Source: Strigamia acuminata (taxonomy: Eukaryota > Arthropoda > Chilopoda > Geophilomorpha > Linotaeniidae). From it: a stretch of DNA of 64,000 nt. The notes below the pieces were generated by a model, which worked only from the letters and a program-made list of their open reading frames with translations, had not been told where the DNA came from and searched no databases. Every line of letters starts with the position of its first letter. Positions within the stretch are counted from its first letter, which is position 1. Location of the stretch: the NCBI GenBank assembly GCA_949358305.1, contig OX442314.1:1615087-1679086 (forward strand), given 5' to 3'. Both the position numbers and the translations under genes were made by a program. Positions 21,659-32,205 of the stretch are shown here, piece after piece.

Positions 21659-21784
21659 TTTGTCAATATTTTATAAATTTCCACGGAATTTCAACAATGT
21701 TTTACATAAGTCCGTCAAATCGGGCAGAAATATCCCGTACAATGTCGCTGCAATTCTGTGGAAATTTATCAGATATTGACAAAA
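21659..21784. mobile_element. Short fold-back MITE
   Basis: Ends are inverted over about 30 bp: TTTGTCAATATTTTATAAAT at left and the matching ATTTATCAGATATTGACAAA at right, with few mismatches. Length about 125 bp; an AT-rich island in GC-rich DNA. Superfamily not assigned. Confidence 0.65.
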
Positions 21785-22328
21785 TTCGGTGACGGGCGGA
21801 AGGGCGATTCCCGGGCGGAAGAGAGAGAGAGAGAGAGAAAGGGGGGACGGCCGGCGCCTACGCCGACGGGGCGCGGAGGGCGAGTGCACTGTTCACGCAT
21901 GTGGGCGCGTGTGGACGCTCGATTTACTGGCGCGTTGGACAAGTCAAAAAAAATTTCCCAATGTCTGACAAAAATTCCATCGAATCACGGCAATATTTGA
22001 CAACACTTGCACAGATTTTTAGCAACATTCACCGGCGAGGTCGTTGATGAACTCGCTTTACCCCGATGAATCTCGCGCGACAACAACCCTGCGAAAATAC
22101 CAAATCTCGTACGAATAATAAACACGGCGCAAACCGCACAAAAATCCACGACATAAAATCGAATGTCGTCTATCGGCACTCTCAGCATTCCCCCGGACAT
22201 TTTCCGGAAGAGTTTGGTCCGGCCGGAATCCGAGGAATAGTCACTCCCAAAGTGCGGATTTTGCGGGTGCACTCGCTTCCGAAGGTTATAAATTAAAGAA
22301 TTAAAATCGTCAGATTTTGAATTTTTTT
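21785..22328. other. Transition from GC-rich to AT-rich DNA
   Basis: (GA)n at about 21821-21840, then two AT-rich segments with TTGACAA motifs like those of the adjacent MITE (about 21935-22010). No gene seen. Base composition changes here. Confidence 0.4.
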
Positions 22329-23492
22329 ATGGCTCAAAAACCATTGAATATGATCGATCCAAAAGGAAATAATAAGCAGACAAACTTAAATTTAAGTTCT
22401 GTACCACTTGGCGATCAAACAGAAAAGATTCCCGATCATTTTACTCTGTATTGTAATCGTCATGGACTGGATAAAACCAAGTTTAAAAATATAATCGAAG
22501 CTTCAGACTATGTAAAAGCTAGGAACTGGCGAGATCGTACCCAATCTCAATCTTCACATCAAGATCCAGTACGGAATCCACAAACATACAGCCGAAACTT
22601 AGTGAATCAAGATTCTCATACTATGTTTCAAACATCCAGTAGGGGATCTAAGTTAGAAAAGTTTAAACCACCTAATTCGGTAGATAAGGGGGAAGAGAAT
22701 TATAAACCTAATAATTCTCGTCCAGAGAGTTCGTTAACTAACCAGTCGGTTGTTCAGAACAAATTAAAACTCGTTTACAATCGAGATCAGCTAATTTCAG
22801 TTCGATATGCTAATCCAGCTGAAGCACAACGATATGTGGCTAGCCTTAATCTGTCGATTAACCTACCGCTATCAAAAGAATTGGGAACCGTAAACAAAAG
22901 TTTTGGGCCACCAATATCAACGCAAAGGAAAGATATTCGGACTCCAAACAAACATTTGCAGTCAAATAACGTACAACAACGTGCCCGATCGCCGATCACA
23001 AACTCATGTTTGCGGACGTATGATTTGTCTACCAAGAAGAGTCCCCAGCCAAGACAATTCTACCTAACGCCCATTTCAAATCGAAAAAAGGTCAAGCAAA
23101 CTTTTTCCTTGAAAAAGTATTACCAACACGATAATGAGAATGATTTTAAACCTAAAAAAGAAAGTTTTTTGACTAACCCACGGGAGATCCGGTATCAATT
23201 CGAACAGTATTGTAAACAATACCAGTTAAATTCAGCTGAATTTAAAAATATAAACGAAGCGCAACAATTCGTATTTCGAAATCAATACCGTAACCAACGA
23301 CTAAAACCCGTCCCAGTCGTCAATCTGACGGAGATACAACAATTTGCGTCTGGAAAGCAACCCTGCAATATCCAGAATAATTCATCTCAACGAGAGGAAT
23401 TAAGAACTTCAAAAAAGCGTTTTCGGTCACCAAGTCCAGCTGGTGATGAAGAAACTTCAAGTACAAACCAACATGTTCAAAAAACTGACTGA
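22329..23492 (+). CDS. Gag-like ORF with repeated YC...FKNI motifs (387-391 aa)
   Basis: Open frame of 388 codons, hydrophilic, rich in Asn, Gln, Ser and Lys. Two segments match each other: near residues 35-70 (FTLYCNRHGL, FKNIIEASDYV) and near 295-330 (FEQYCKQYQL, FKNINEAQQFV). A third weaker copy lies around 150-175 (ANPAEAQRYV). The C-terminus is basic (KKRFRSPSP). No cysteine knuckle. Downstream are three AAGGGGGA polypurine-like tracts and a TGTGACGG start typical of an LTR, so a retroelement Gag or capsid-like protein is my best guess. No family recognised. Confidence 0.4.
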   Translation: MAQKPLNMIDPKGNNKQTNLNLSSVPLGDQTEKIPDHFTLYCNRHGLDKTKFKNIIEASDYVKARNWRDRTQSQSSHQDPVRNPQTYSRNLVNQDSHTMFQTSSRGSKLEKFKPPNSVDKGEENYKPNNSRPESSLTNQSVVQNKLKLVYNRDQLISVRYANPAEAQRYVASLNLSINLPLSKELGTVNKSFGPPISTQRKDIRTPNKHLQSNNVQQRARSPITNSCLRTYDLSTKKSPQPRQFYLTPISNRKKVKQTFSLKKYYQHDNENDFKPKKESFLTNPREIRYQFEQYCKQYQLNSAEFKNINEAQQFVFRNQYRNQRLKPVPVVNLTEIQQFASGKQPCNIQNNSSQREELRTSKKRFRSPSPAGDEETSSTNQHVQKTD

Positions 23493-23811
23493 AAACCCAG
23501 GTTTCCAATCATCAGTTCCACGACTTAGAGTCAAATATAGATCCCCTCGTTTGTTGCGGGATTTCACAATTCCAAATATGGGTCCTTTCCACGTATGGTT
23601 TTCCAATGAGGGTCCCATTCATGTATGGTTTTCCAGAGATGACCTAAAACAAAAAGTTGGGTCGTCACGGTCATTTACACTGCCAAGTGAGTACACTGTG
23701 TGTAACTGCCCAAAGAAAAAACGTCGAAAGAAATCAGTACAGCAGGCTGAGAGATCTCGGAAATTTGCAAATATGCGAGCTCAATATTTAGCAAAGAATC
23801 ATGTTGATTAA
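23443..23811 (+). CDS. Overlapping continuation ORF in the +1 frame
   Basis: Overlaps the end of the 22329 ORF by 50 nt in another frame and continues about 100 codons. It has an internal repeat (GPFHVWFSNE, GPIHVWFSRD), a CNCPKKKRRKK basic cluster that resembles a nuclear localisation signal, and ends at 23811. It could be a frameshifted tail of the upstream protein (programmed or mutational). Confidence 0.3.
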   Translation: MMKKLQVQTNMFKKLTENPGFQSSVPRLRVKYRSPRLLRDFTIPNMGPFHVWFSNEGPIHVWFSRDDLKQKVGSSRSFTLPSEYTVCNCPKKKRRKKSVQQAERSRKFANMRAQYLAKNHVD

Positions 23812-24404
23812 ACATGATATGATACACAAAGATTCCCCGATTATAGTGTAAACAGAAAATCCTCTTCTAAAAATCATGACCTCTCTTCTAAAGAAAAGGG
23901 GGACAAAATATAAAAGTTAGAATTAACAAAATTTTGAAAAGTAATGCTACATTATTAAGACAACTAGTTTAATTAAATTAGTCAATTGTACAAAGAATAC
24001 CAAGTGACTCCGGTCATGACAATTAAGGGGGACAATTATGATTTCTTAATTGTCAACTCTTATCATCTAAAAGCTATTTATTGTATATTTATAGCGATAC
24101 ATCTGACTAGGCATATGAAATAAATATTTTGTGATAACACAAATGATGATTTTATGTATGACGAAAGTTTCTTCAAAAAGAAGACTTGGAAATAAATTCT
24201 GGACTTGAATTTAGGCTATTAGAAAAGATTATTTCGGCAGAAAATCAGAACTTAGATAATTCAAGTTAGTTTATGTAAGCTCAAATTCGAAATTGGAAGT
24301 CACGGTATCTCCAAGATACATCAAGTCCGAAAATAGCATTTATGCTAATTAGGAGAATAACGAAAACTCTATAAAATTTTATATAATTGTGTTATTAAGG
24401 GGGA
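23812..24404 (+). other. AT-rich stretch with three polypurine-like tracts
   Basis: AAAGGGGGACAA near 23897, TTAAGGGGGACAA near 24025 and TTAAGGGGGATG near 24395. The last lies just before TGTGACGG and could be the plus-strand primer of an LTR element. No ORF. Confidence 0.35.
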
Positions 24405-26279
24405 TGTGTGACGGTTTACAATGGCTATAAATGCCTATTTTCTTAGAAAGAAGCGCTGTTGCGCCATTATCATGATATCTCGAAGATATTCTGTGTAAAA
24501 CTGATAAATGTCTGGAATAAAGTTATTTATGATGTTTCAAATACAAAGATGTTCGTTTATTAAGAATAAACACTCATTCCTACTTGATATCAAAGGATTC
24601 CGGCCGAATCACGAAGAGTCGTCTGCTAAAACCGCATTTGTCAATGCGCAATGTTGCCACAAGATGGCGCGATTACGATTTAGCGGCAAATTCAAGATAT
24701 GAATATAAAACATGTAAATAAATATAAAACTATATTTACTAGAATGAAACGAAGCTTTGTGAACATTAATATAAAGATATATTAATGTCTTGTGATGTTA
24801 AATACAATGTAACTTCCATTTTCTGCGGGACAGGACATTTGGTGATCAATCGATCAACCAATAGATCTGATTGGTGGATCCATTTCCGGTCCTGGGTATC
24901 CAGTTCCGGTTGTGGTGAGAATTAGCACATTGTTCCTCCGTATCCACTTCCGGTGATACGGGATTGGAGGGATTCGTGGAACCCATGTTCCAATTGGATA
25001 ACTGGATTAATCCTTAATCCAGTCAGGTTATATAAACCCAAACAACCGGCCATTCTGCAGCTCTGTTTGATTATTTTCTGTTTGGTATTGTTACTTAAGA
25101 AATATGATTCGTTGTTCACGTAAAAAACCTTTTGGTTCTTTGTTGATTTATTCGCAAAGAACCGTTGCATGATTCTACAGAATCATGCCACCGCCGGCAA
25201 TTGAAGTCGAAGTGCTGGGATTATTATGTTGCATAAATGTTACAGTCTACGGTTGCGACGCCGAAGGAGAACCCGCCGTTGTGCAATTCAGTATCCTCCG
25301 GACAGGACCAAGTTGTCTTTTTCGGTATGAACGTATTCCGTTACCACGAGTAGCATCGGTATTGTTGAGAATCGGTTCCTTCACCTGATGGTGCCAAAGC
25401 AGTCTGTTTTACAGTAACCACGAGTAGCACCAAGTGTTTGGCAAGCTGATTCTCATGGTATTCGATGCCAAAGCAGTCGGTCTATTATTAGTACCGCGAG
25501 AGATAAAACTGCTGTGCGGAGCCGCGAGCTATCGACCCCTGTGTACGTGGTACCGTCAACCACTCGATGGACGACCGTGCTGCGACGCCGGGGACGCTTG
25601 ATACCGTTCTGCATGGCAAGGCGTATATTCTAATCGATGGCAATTGTGTGTTGCGACGGGAAGCTTAATCTTCATTTTATTTATAACAGCAAAACTTAAA
25701 CTCGACAACCAGTTGGACCAAAATCAAGTCAGAAGACTTAATCTCATATTGAACTCAATATAACCGATAAGTTGACGACAACTTATTCCCGAAATATCTA
25801 AATAAGAATTCACAACGATATGAATTAAATATAATTCATAAGTGGAATATTGATAAGTAAATGAATACATTTACTTACACCAATATCCTCCCAAAGTTGT
25901 GGCGGTGCAGACAAAGTCAACCGCAATGCTCAGATCATTCGATTTATCGACGTGCGATAATTTACACAGCGAACCAAGGAAACCAGCGAAGCCATATCGG
26001 ACTCCAGGACACAGCCATCCGGCTTAGATGACATCTGTAAACCAGGTCGAGCGATGGGGAAACCGCTCCCTTATCCCAGACACGTAATGATATTATTTTA
26101 GGACCAATTGGCCTATGCTTTGTATAGTTTAATAGTCAGTTAACTTGCCAAATGTTGGCATTAGTCTTATGTATAATTTAGCTCACTGCATATTGTTTGC
26201 CAACAATAAATTGTCTTGTATTTATCTCGTATTGTATTCACTGTTATTTATCGCGATCTCTTCCCGGTACCATTGTTAA
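24405..26279 (+). other. Possible LTR remnants, no gene
   Basis: From TGTGACGG the sequence has LTR-like promoter features: TTCTGCGGGAC, TTTCCGGTCC and a TATATAAACCC near 25030, an arrangement also seen in the solo LTR at 36070. Further along are a palindromic ATGATTCTACAGAATCAT at 25168-25185 and a second AT-rich block that abuts the gypsy coding sequence at 26280. Boundaries could not be fixed. Confidence 0.3.
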
Positions 26280-28304
26280 ATGGGAGTTGTGGTCGTCACC
26301 GTCACAACATATCGCCCCGGAAAATTCAATCAGGTAGCCGACGCTTTATCGCGAGCCCCGGCGTCCGACCCCCATGGTCCGGACGACGACGGCGAAGACG
26401 ATTCGCGTCTACTTTATTGTCCGACGCCCAGACGGATTTGGCGCCTTCGTAAAGCGAACGAATTGCCCGTGATGGAGCCCGCTGATAAAACTTTCTGTGG
26501 TTTCTGGACTCGAACGTACCAGCCAGCTGGAACAACCGACGCAAAGACGGAGGCAGCCCCTCCAGTCGTCCAAGAGACCCCAAAGACTCCGCTGCGTGCC
26601 TTCACGGCCACAATAGAAAAGAAAACGCAATACGCACCGCCAACAAGACTCGAGTTTATCGAACATCAGGCGACCGACGCCAAATGTCAAATAATGACTC
26701 GATTCCTAGAAAAAGGGGAATATCCGATCGACATGACGAATCCTCATCGCAGGAAGCAATTTGCTAAGGAAGCCACCAGCTACCTGATAGACGACGGGTT
26801 ACTACTGAAATACCACCCGACGTTTCAGGACGACCTTAGCGGAGCGGGAAACGCGATAAAAGTGGTGGTGCCTGTCTCGCTACACACCCGATTGCTGTGG
26901 CTGATGCACGGGCACCCACTCGCTAGCCACGCCGGCATAGCACGAACATTGTACCGCGTGAAGCAGATATTCTTTTGGCCCGGAGCCCGCCAGAAAATAA
27001 CGAAATTTATTCGTCACTGCTCCCGGTGCCAAGCATGTCGACCTCGCGACAAGGTGGCCAGAAACACAATGTCTCTCGGCCCCTATGCCCCCTTCGACTG
27101 TTGGAGTGTTGACTTGATGGGCCCCAAGCCCACAACAAGCAACCGCAACATGTATATACTTGTAATTATGGACGTAGCGACCCGTTGGCCCGAGTTGTAC
27201 GCCCTCGCGAAGCCCTCGGCGGAAAATATCGCCGAGTGTCTTTACGACGTGGCGTTGCGATTTGGGTTTCCTCGGAAGCTCATTTCCGATAACGGGCCCC
27301 AATTCAGGTCCAAAATATACAAGGAGTTCTGCAAGAAATTCAAGATGGAGATTTCAAACACCTCCACTTATAATCCTCAAACGAACCCCGTGGAAAGGCT
27401 AAACAAAGACGTGAAATACGCTTTGACGGTGTTCACCGACGTACACAATCGGTGGGATGAATATCTACGTGAGATAGCGTTCAGCATTCGCTCCACCGTA
27501 TCACGAACACGCGACTTCTCACCGGCGTTTCTTAATTTCGCCCGCGAACTAAGAATGCCGTGGGACCCACGAGTTGCGGAGGCAGTAAATGTACTGGACC
27601 CCGCTAACCCACACGAGTACGTATGTCGTTTGGAACAGACGATTTCCGACACATATCAACACCTAATGACTCACATCTTTGATCTACGGGAAAGAGTCGC
27701 AGAAAAAGAAGGAGAATTGGGATTCACGAATTTCAAGGTCAACGATCTGGTGTGGAAGGAAACACACATATTATCGAATGCGGCGAGGGGCATTGCCGCG
27801 GGTCTGGCCGACAAAAGGGACGGACCCTATGTAATTGTGGCAGAACACGGCGGCAACGCCTACCAATTGCGCAGATTAACAGATAATAAGAATTTCCAGT
27901 CGATCAACGGCCGGGAATTAAAACCATATCTACCAGAATTTCGCCAAGAAATATGGCTGGAAGGTCAGACGCACAGCGGCCAAGGTGGCACAGTGGTCGA
28001 CACATTCCAAAATAACAACGAAATTGACGAAGGAGCAGACGAAGATGACGAATTTTTCGACGCCGAATCCCAACCCGCAGATGCTCCCGATCAAGCGGAA
28101 CAAACAGTCTCGGAGAGGGAGGAAGCAGAAGAAAATACTTCTGAAAAAGAAAAAACAAAATTAGAAGAAGTAAACAATACCGCAAGATCGGAGATGAGCG
28201 ACCAAGTGGGAGCCGATACCACTCGCGAGCAAAAACGCAACCTTCGACCGCGAAAATCGAAGAATCCGTTCATCCAAGACGGAAAAATCACCGGGGGAAA
28301 CTAG
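26280..28304 (+). CDS. 5'-truncated Ty3/gypsy Pol: end of RNase H plus integrase
   Basis: The frame opens in the last RNase H motif (TYRPGKFNQVADALSR), so protease, reverse transcriptase and most of RNase H are missing. The integrase is complete: HHCC zinc domain (HPLASHAGIARTL, CSRCQAC), DDE core with Asp in CWSVDLMGP, Asp in LISDNGPQF and Glu in NPVERLNKDVK, then a GPY-type C-terminal segment (DGPYVIVAEHGG). A long acidic tail follows (about residues 560-674). The integrase alone looks intact; without RT the copy cannot be autonomous. Confidence 0.85.
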   Translation: MGVVVVTVTTYRPGKFNQVADALSRAPASDPHGPDDDGEDDSRLLYCPTPRRIWRLRKANELPVMEPADKTFCGFWTRTYQPAGTTDAKTEAAPPVVQETPKTPLRAFTATIEKKTQYAPPTRLEFIEHQATDAKCQIMTRFLEKGEYPIDMTNPHRRKQFAKEATSYLIDDGLLLKYHPTFQDDLSGAGNAIKVVVPVSLHTRLLWLMHGHPLASHAGIARTLYRVKQIFFWPGARQKITKFIRHCSRCQACRPRDKVARNTMSLGPYAPFDCWSVDLMGPKPTTSNRNMYILVIMDVATRWPELYALAKPSAENIAECLYDVALRFGFPRKLISDNGPQFRSKIYKEFCKKFKMEISNTSTYNPQTNPVERLNKDVKYALTVFTDVHNRWDEYLREIAFSIRSTVSRTRDFSPAFLNFARELRMPWDPRVAEAVNVLDPANPHEYVCRLEQTISDTYQHLMTHIFDLRERVAEKEGELGFTNFKVNDLVWKETHILSNAARGIAAGLADKRDGPYVIVAEHGGNAYQLRRLTDNKNFQSINGRELKPYLPEFRQEIWLEGQTHSGQGGTVVDTFQNNNEIDEGADEDDEFFDAESQPADAPDQAEQTVSEREEAEENTSEKEKTKLEEVNNTARSEMSDQVGADTTREQKRNLRPRKSKNPFIQDGKITGGN

Positions 28305-28705
28305 AAAGAAATAAAAAGGTCAAAACATGTGATCGCGGCGTCGTAAAGTTGAAGAAATTCACTTACGAGAGCTGCAACGCATGTCGAGACATAAAATTCG
28401 GCTAAGTCCGAATTTCGTCGTCAGTTATCACCGTCAATATCGAAAAGCGAGATTGCATGACGTATCGGTCGAAACCCCGTAGCGTAACATGCGCACGGCT
28501 CGATCGCATACGTCGTCCCCGTAGCCCCATGCTCACACGGACAAGTCTCGTACCGTACGAGATGCGTCCGTGACCCAGAATCCTCTGCGCCGGTCGGTTT
28601 CCGTTTCCGATTGTTCGCTGAGACGAAAGCACGCGTTTTGTAACCTTTCTCCCTGAAAGTGACCCAAAACCTCTTTTTCTCACGAATAATCTTTAGTTTT
28701 CTTGA
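28305..28705 (+). other. Spacer between pol and small gene
   Basis: No ORF on the plus strand; minus-strand ORFs look like shadows. Ends in CTTTAGTTTTCTTGA before the ATG of the small two-exon gene. Confidence 0.4.
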
Positions 28706-29069
28706 ATGGCCGATCGACGCAACCCGAGAATTGACCCCGACGCCTCGTCCTCCAGAGACGAGAGCGAAGGATTGGTCATCGAGGCGGAGGAAGAAAATTG
28801 GGATGAGCCGGAGCAACCGCAGGTAACATAAGATCTTCCCGTAAGATCAAAAAATGTAATCCGCCGACATCCGACACCATGTCGGATTGTGGCGCGTGAT
28901 AACTTGACTGATGAATTCTTTTTGTATTTGTTTTGTTGATTTTCGGTAGAATCGGAGCTCGGGCGCGGAAACCATTTTCGTGCTCGAAGATCTCCGATCT
29001 CCAAACCCAGACAAAGGAATTGTTTGCCAAGATGGCGTCGCTAAAAAATTAGAAAAAATTGAAAACTAA
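28706..29069 (+). CDS. Small two-exon gene inside the gypsy element (78 aa)
   Basis: Exon 28706-28822 (39 codons) ends CAG|GTAACA and exon 28950-29069 follows TTTCGGTAG; joining is phase 0 and reaches TAA at 29067. The product is acidic in the first half (many Glu and Asp, EEENWDEPEQPQ) and ends AKKLEKIEN. It lies between pol and the last ORF of the element, the position of accessory genes in complex retroelements. No known motif; splicing is predicted only. Confidence 0.4.
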
Positions 29070-29346
29070 AAGTAACGTTGAAACTCCGTAATAAATTAAA
29101 ATACGAGTAGAAAAGCTTAAATAAAAACAACCGATTCTTTTATATTACGCGACGTTGTTTTGAGCGGACCTCCTGAATCTAAAAAAGGTAGCAAGAGAAA
29201 GACTGAGCTACACCAGCGGCCAACCACCGCGGACCTGCGAATAATCAGGACAGAGAGGAGCGGCCACAACCGAAAGAAATTTTGGTGCCACCGCCGATCT
29301 CACAATTTTTATTCCAAATATTTGTAAAAAGGGTATCGAAATTAAA

Positions 29347-32169
29347 ATGTATTTAATGCTTCAGATCGACCCGCTACAATCATGGGACGCCCTGCCGTCT
29401 ACAGTGCCCACCAAGGGCAACATCTTCCGGCTAGCGATGCCAGAATTTATCCGGCTAGCCTATCCAGAGGAAGACACCGATGTCTGGGCCCTGAGATTAC
29501 GCTACTCCCGAGCGATCGAAGAATTCTTTGACCGACCCAGGACGCTAGTCGAATGTTTGCCCAGGCAAATACGAGAAAGGGTAGGGCCACGGATCGATCC
29601 CGATTTCGATCCGTCGAGCCCTATTTTTTCAGAGCTACTTCGAGCTCGGTACGGTGGTACCGAGGCGGACGAGCGCACCGGCCTTCGGTGGCGCAACGCC
29701 GCAACGCCAGAGGAGCGGAGACGAATCGTCCGCGAAGAGATCGCTCACCTAGAGCGAACGGCAACCAGTGCCGTAATACGAGTTTTGGAGCGAAATGGTT
29801 TCTCGACGGGAGAAATCAAAGAATGGTTACGAGAGGCCCGCGAAGACCGCCAAGGAACACCGTGGGTGCCGCCCGTCGGCTTTATCGCCACTCAAGCCGA
29901 AATGTGGCAGCTGCATCAAGTCGGCATCCTTCAGAGCGGCACACGAGTCAGGAGGCTGAAGAGACAGGCCTCAAGCTCAAACGGCGGCCCCGCTCCGAGT
30001 AGGCAGGCCCTTTCCACCGAGGAGAGCGGCCCGTCGACGAGCGGGACGCAACCCGGCCATTCGATCAGTTCCGACCTAAGAATTCAAGCGGTCACCCAGT
30101 CGGGAGGCCTGCGCTCAGTTGTGATCGTACCCGCCTCATCCCGCGAATTGCGACTAGATCCAGAGGCCGGAACTTCCAACTCATGGAGCGACCGGGTCGA
30201 CGAACAGGAGAGACAAGCAGCTACCGCAGCCGCACCCTCTCTCTTCCTAGTGCGCACCGTCCGGCCGTCGGACGAAGAGTCGACCATGTTCGACCAAGCG
30301 GAACCCCCGTACAAAATCCGAAGAGACTCGGTAACCCATTCGCACGTCGAAACCGCCAACACAAGGCGCAACCGGAAGAGCAGAGCTCGCCGCAGGCAAA
30401 GGATGCAAACCCTGCTAGCGAAACTCGCCGCCGCCGAGAAGAGGCCGACCGCCGCCGGTAGTTCGGACTCGCCAAGAACCGGACCCGCGGCCGTGTCATC
30501 CTCCGATCGGAAGAAGGGACCCGAAGGATGGTGCGAGACCATTGAAGAAAAAATGGATTTAGACGAAGGGCCAAAAACGGACCAGCCCATGTCACGAAGA
30601 GAACTGGCCGAAGTGCTCACCAACGCCTTTCGCGGATTCTCCGCGAACCGGCCAACGCCCTCTACGGACCAAACCGCGCTCGTGCCATCCGCACCAACCT
30701 TCCATCCGGTCCAACCAAGCTGGCCGCCTCTCCTCGAGGCCCCGCCACCAGCCATAACTAGATGGGCGCCCCCTGGAAGCATGCGACCAGGCGAGGCATT
30801 CCTAGAATACGTCACGCACCGACCGCCAGGGCTGGCTCCCCCGCCAGTCCCTCCGCCGACTCAGGCACCGAGGCCGACTCGTGACACCATGTGGTACGAA
30901 GAAAAAGAGCGGGATGCCCGAAATCGACGAGAGGCAGCGAATCCCACCTTGGGAGAACTACAGGCCCACCAGGCTGAATGTGAGCACCCCGCTACCGCCG
31001 AACGGGCCTTGGCACAGGCTGACGCCGCTCAGACGGAGCACATCAATTGGGCGATAGCCCAAATGCGCAAACTATCTGCCACTTTTTCGGCGGATCCAAA
31101 CCGCGCCCTGCCGCTCAGCCGAAGCAGTCTAAACGCCGAGGTAACACGCGTAATGTCCGAAATCCTGTCTCCCGCCCTCTTCCTGGACGGCCGACAGTCG
31201 ATGGCCGCCTGGACCATAATCGACAGAGAGGGCGTCTTTCTAAACAGGGCCCTCTACCAACTTTGGGCCGAGCTTACACCAGCCGCGGCCAACCTTCGAT
31301 TCGAGTTGGCCCGCTCCATGGAAAACCCGAATTTCCAGTTCGCGAAGATGCGTTCGATGGCATTCCGCTACAAAAACCCAGGGGTCCACCCGACGTTGTT
31401 GCGAAAGGTCGCCGAAGAGGCGCCCGCGGAGGAGGAGGCCGTCCGCCCCATCGTGGTGGCCGAGACGGTTCCTCCCAAACCTGCCGCCCGGAGTTATACC
31501 CCGTCTCCAAAGCCGGTATTCCCGAAGGAACGAAGATCGAGCAAGCGACCGAAGCTAGTCCCGAAGCGATCGCGCAAGGGACCCCAAACTCCACCGCTGC
31601 CGTCGCCCTCGCCGCCTTCTACGAGCATGGACGCCCTGTCCATAGAGGAGACAACTCCACCGTTGGAGATTCCCCTACCACCGTCTCCACCACCTCCGCC
31701 CTCGCCGGCTCCCGCGTTGACGCAGCTTTATCTACGATTGGAAGTGGAGTACCCCAACCTGCAAATGTCCGAAGCGACGCGCCAAGCGTTGCTAGCCACT
31801 CATCGCCAAGGCGAATCATTCCTACAGTGGATGGCGAAGGAAATAAGGTTGACCAACGACCCGATCCTTCATCAACGACTCCAGCGGGCTCACCGAGAGC
31901 CCCTCACGCCGCCGGAATCGCATCGGATGCGTCGATGTCCCAGCCGCTTCCCCTCTTCGACCCAAATCTGGGTACATGAAAGAAGAAGCAGCACGGACGG
32001 ACCTCCCGGCCACGCTCAATTCTTCATTAACGAATCGGAGAATCCAGCGAATCTGACCACGTCGCTGCCCGATGGCCTTCCTCCGCCACCGCCAGCCGTC
32101 AATCTCCCAATCCTACGCCCCCGCGGAGGGAAGTTGCCCGCTATTGCGCTGAGGGACCAGATAGGGTAA
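29347..32169 (+). CDS. Third ORF of the gypsy element (940 aa), unknown function
   Basis: Long open frame directly before the polypurine tract and 3' LTR. Its N-terminal third is helical and charged (IFRLAMPEFIRLAYPEEDTD). The middle is basic (RRNRKSRARRRQRM) then Pro-rich; a helical block lies around 560-690 and a Pro-rich tail follows. I see no signal peptide, membrane span or cysteine pattern expected of an envelope, and no CCHC knuckle expected of Gag. It may be a displaced Gag-like protein or a novel ORF3. GC-rich codon use differs from flanking DNA. Confidence 0.6.
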   Translation: MYLMLQIDPLQSWDALPSTVPTKGNIFRLAMPEFIRLAYPEEDTDVWALRLRYSRAIEEFFDRPRTLVECLPRQIRERVGPRIDPDFDPSSPIFSELLRARYGGTEADERTGLRWRNAATPEERRRIVREEIAHLERTATSAVIRVLERNGFSTGEIKEWLREAREDRQGTPWVPPVGFIATQAEMWQLHQVGILQSGTRVRRLKRQASSSNGGPAPSRQALSTEESGPSTSGTQPGHSISSDLRIQAVTQSGGLRSVVIVPASSRELRLDPEAGTSNSWSDRVDEQERQAATAAAPSLFLVRTVRPSDEESTMFDQAEPPYKIRRDSVTHSHVETANTRRNRKSRARRRQRMQTLLAKLAAAEKRPTAAGSSDSPRTGPAAVSSSDRKKGPEGWCETIEEKMDLDEGPKTDQPMSRRELAEVLTNAFRGFSANRPTPSTDQTALVPSAPTFHPVQPSWPPLLEAPPPAITRWAPPGSMRPGEAFLEYVTHRPPGLAPPPVPPPTQAPRPTRDTMWYEEKERDARNRREAANPTLGELQAHQAECEHPATAERALAQADAAQTEHINWAIAQMRKLSATFSADPNRALPLSRSSLNAEVTRVMSEILSPALFLDGRQSMAAWTIIDREGVFLNRALYQLWAELTPAAANLRFELARSMENPNFQFAKMRSMAFRYKNPGVHPTLLRKVAEEAPAEEEAVRPIVVAETVPPKPAARSYTPSPKPVFPKERRSSKRPKLVPKRSRKGPQTPPLPSPSPPSTSMDALSIEETTPPLEIPLPPSPPPPPSPAPALTQLYLRLEVEYPNLQMSEATRQALLATHRQGESFLQWMAKEIRLTNDPILHQRLQRAHREPLTPPESHRMRRCPSRFPSSTQIWVHERRSSTDGPPGHAQFFINESENPANLTTSLPDGLPPPPPAVNLPILRPRGGKLPAIALRDQIG

Positions 32170-32205
32170 TCGCCCCGATTGATGATCGAAGCTGGGGGAG
32201 GGACG

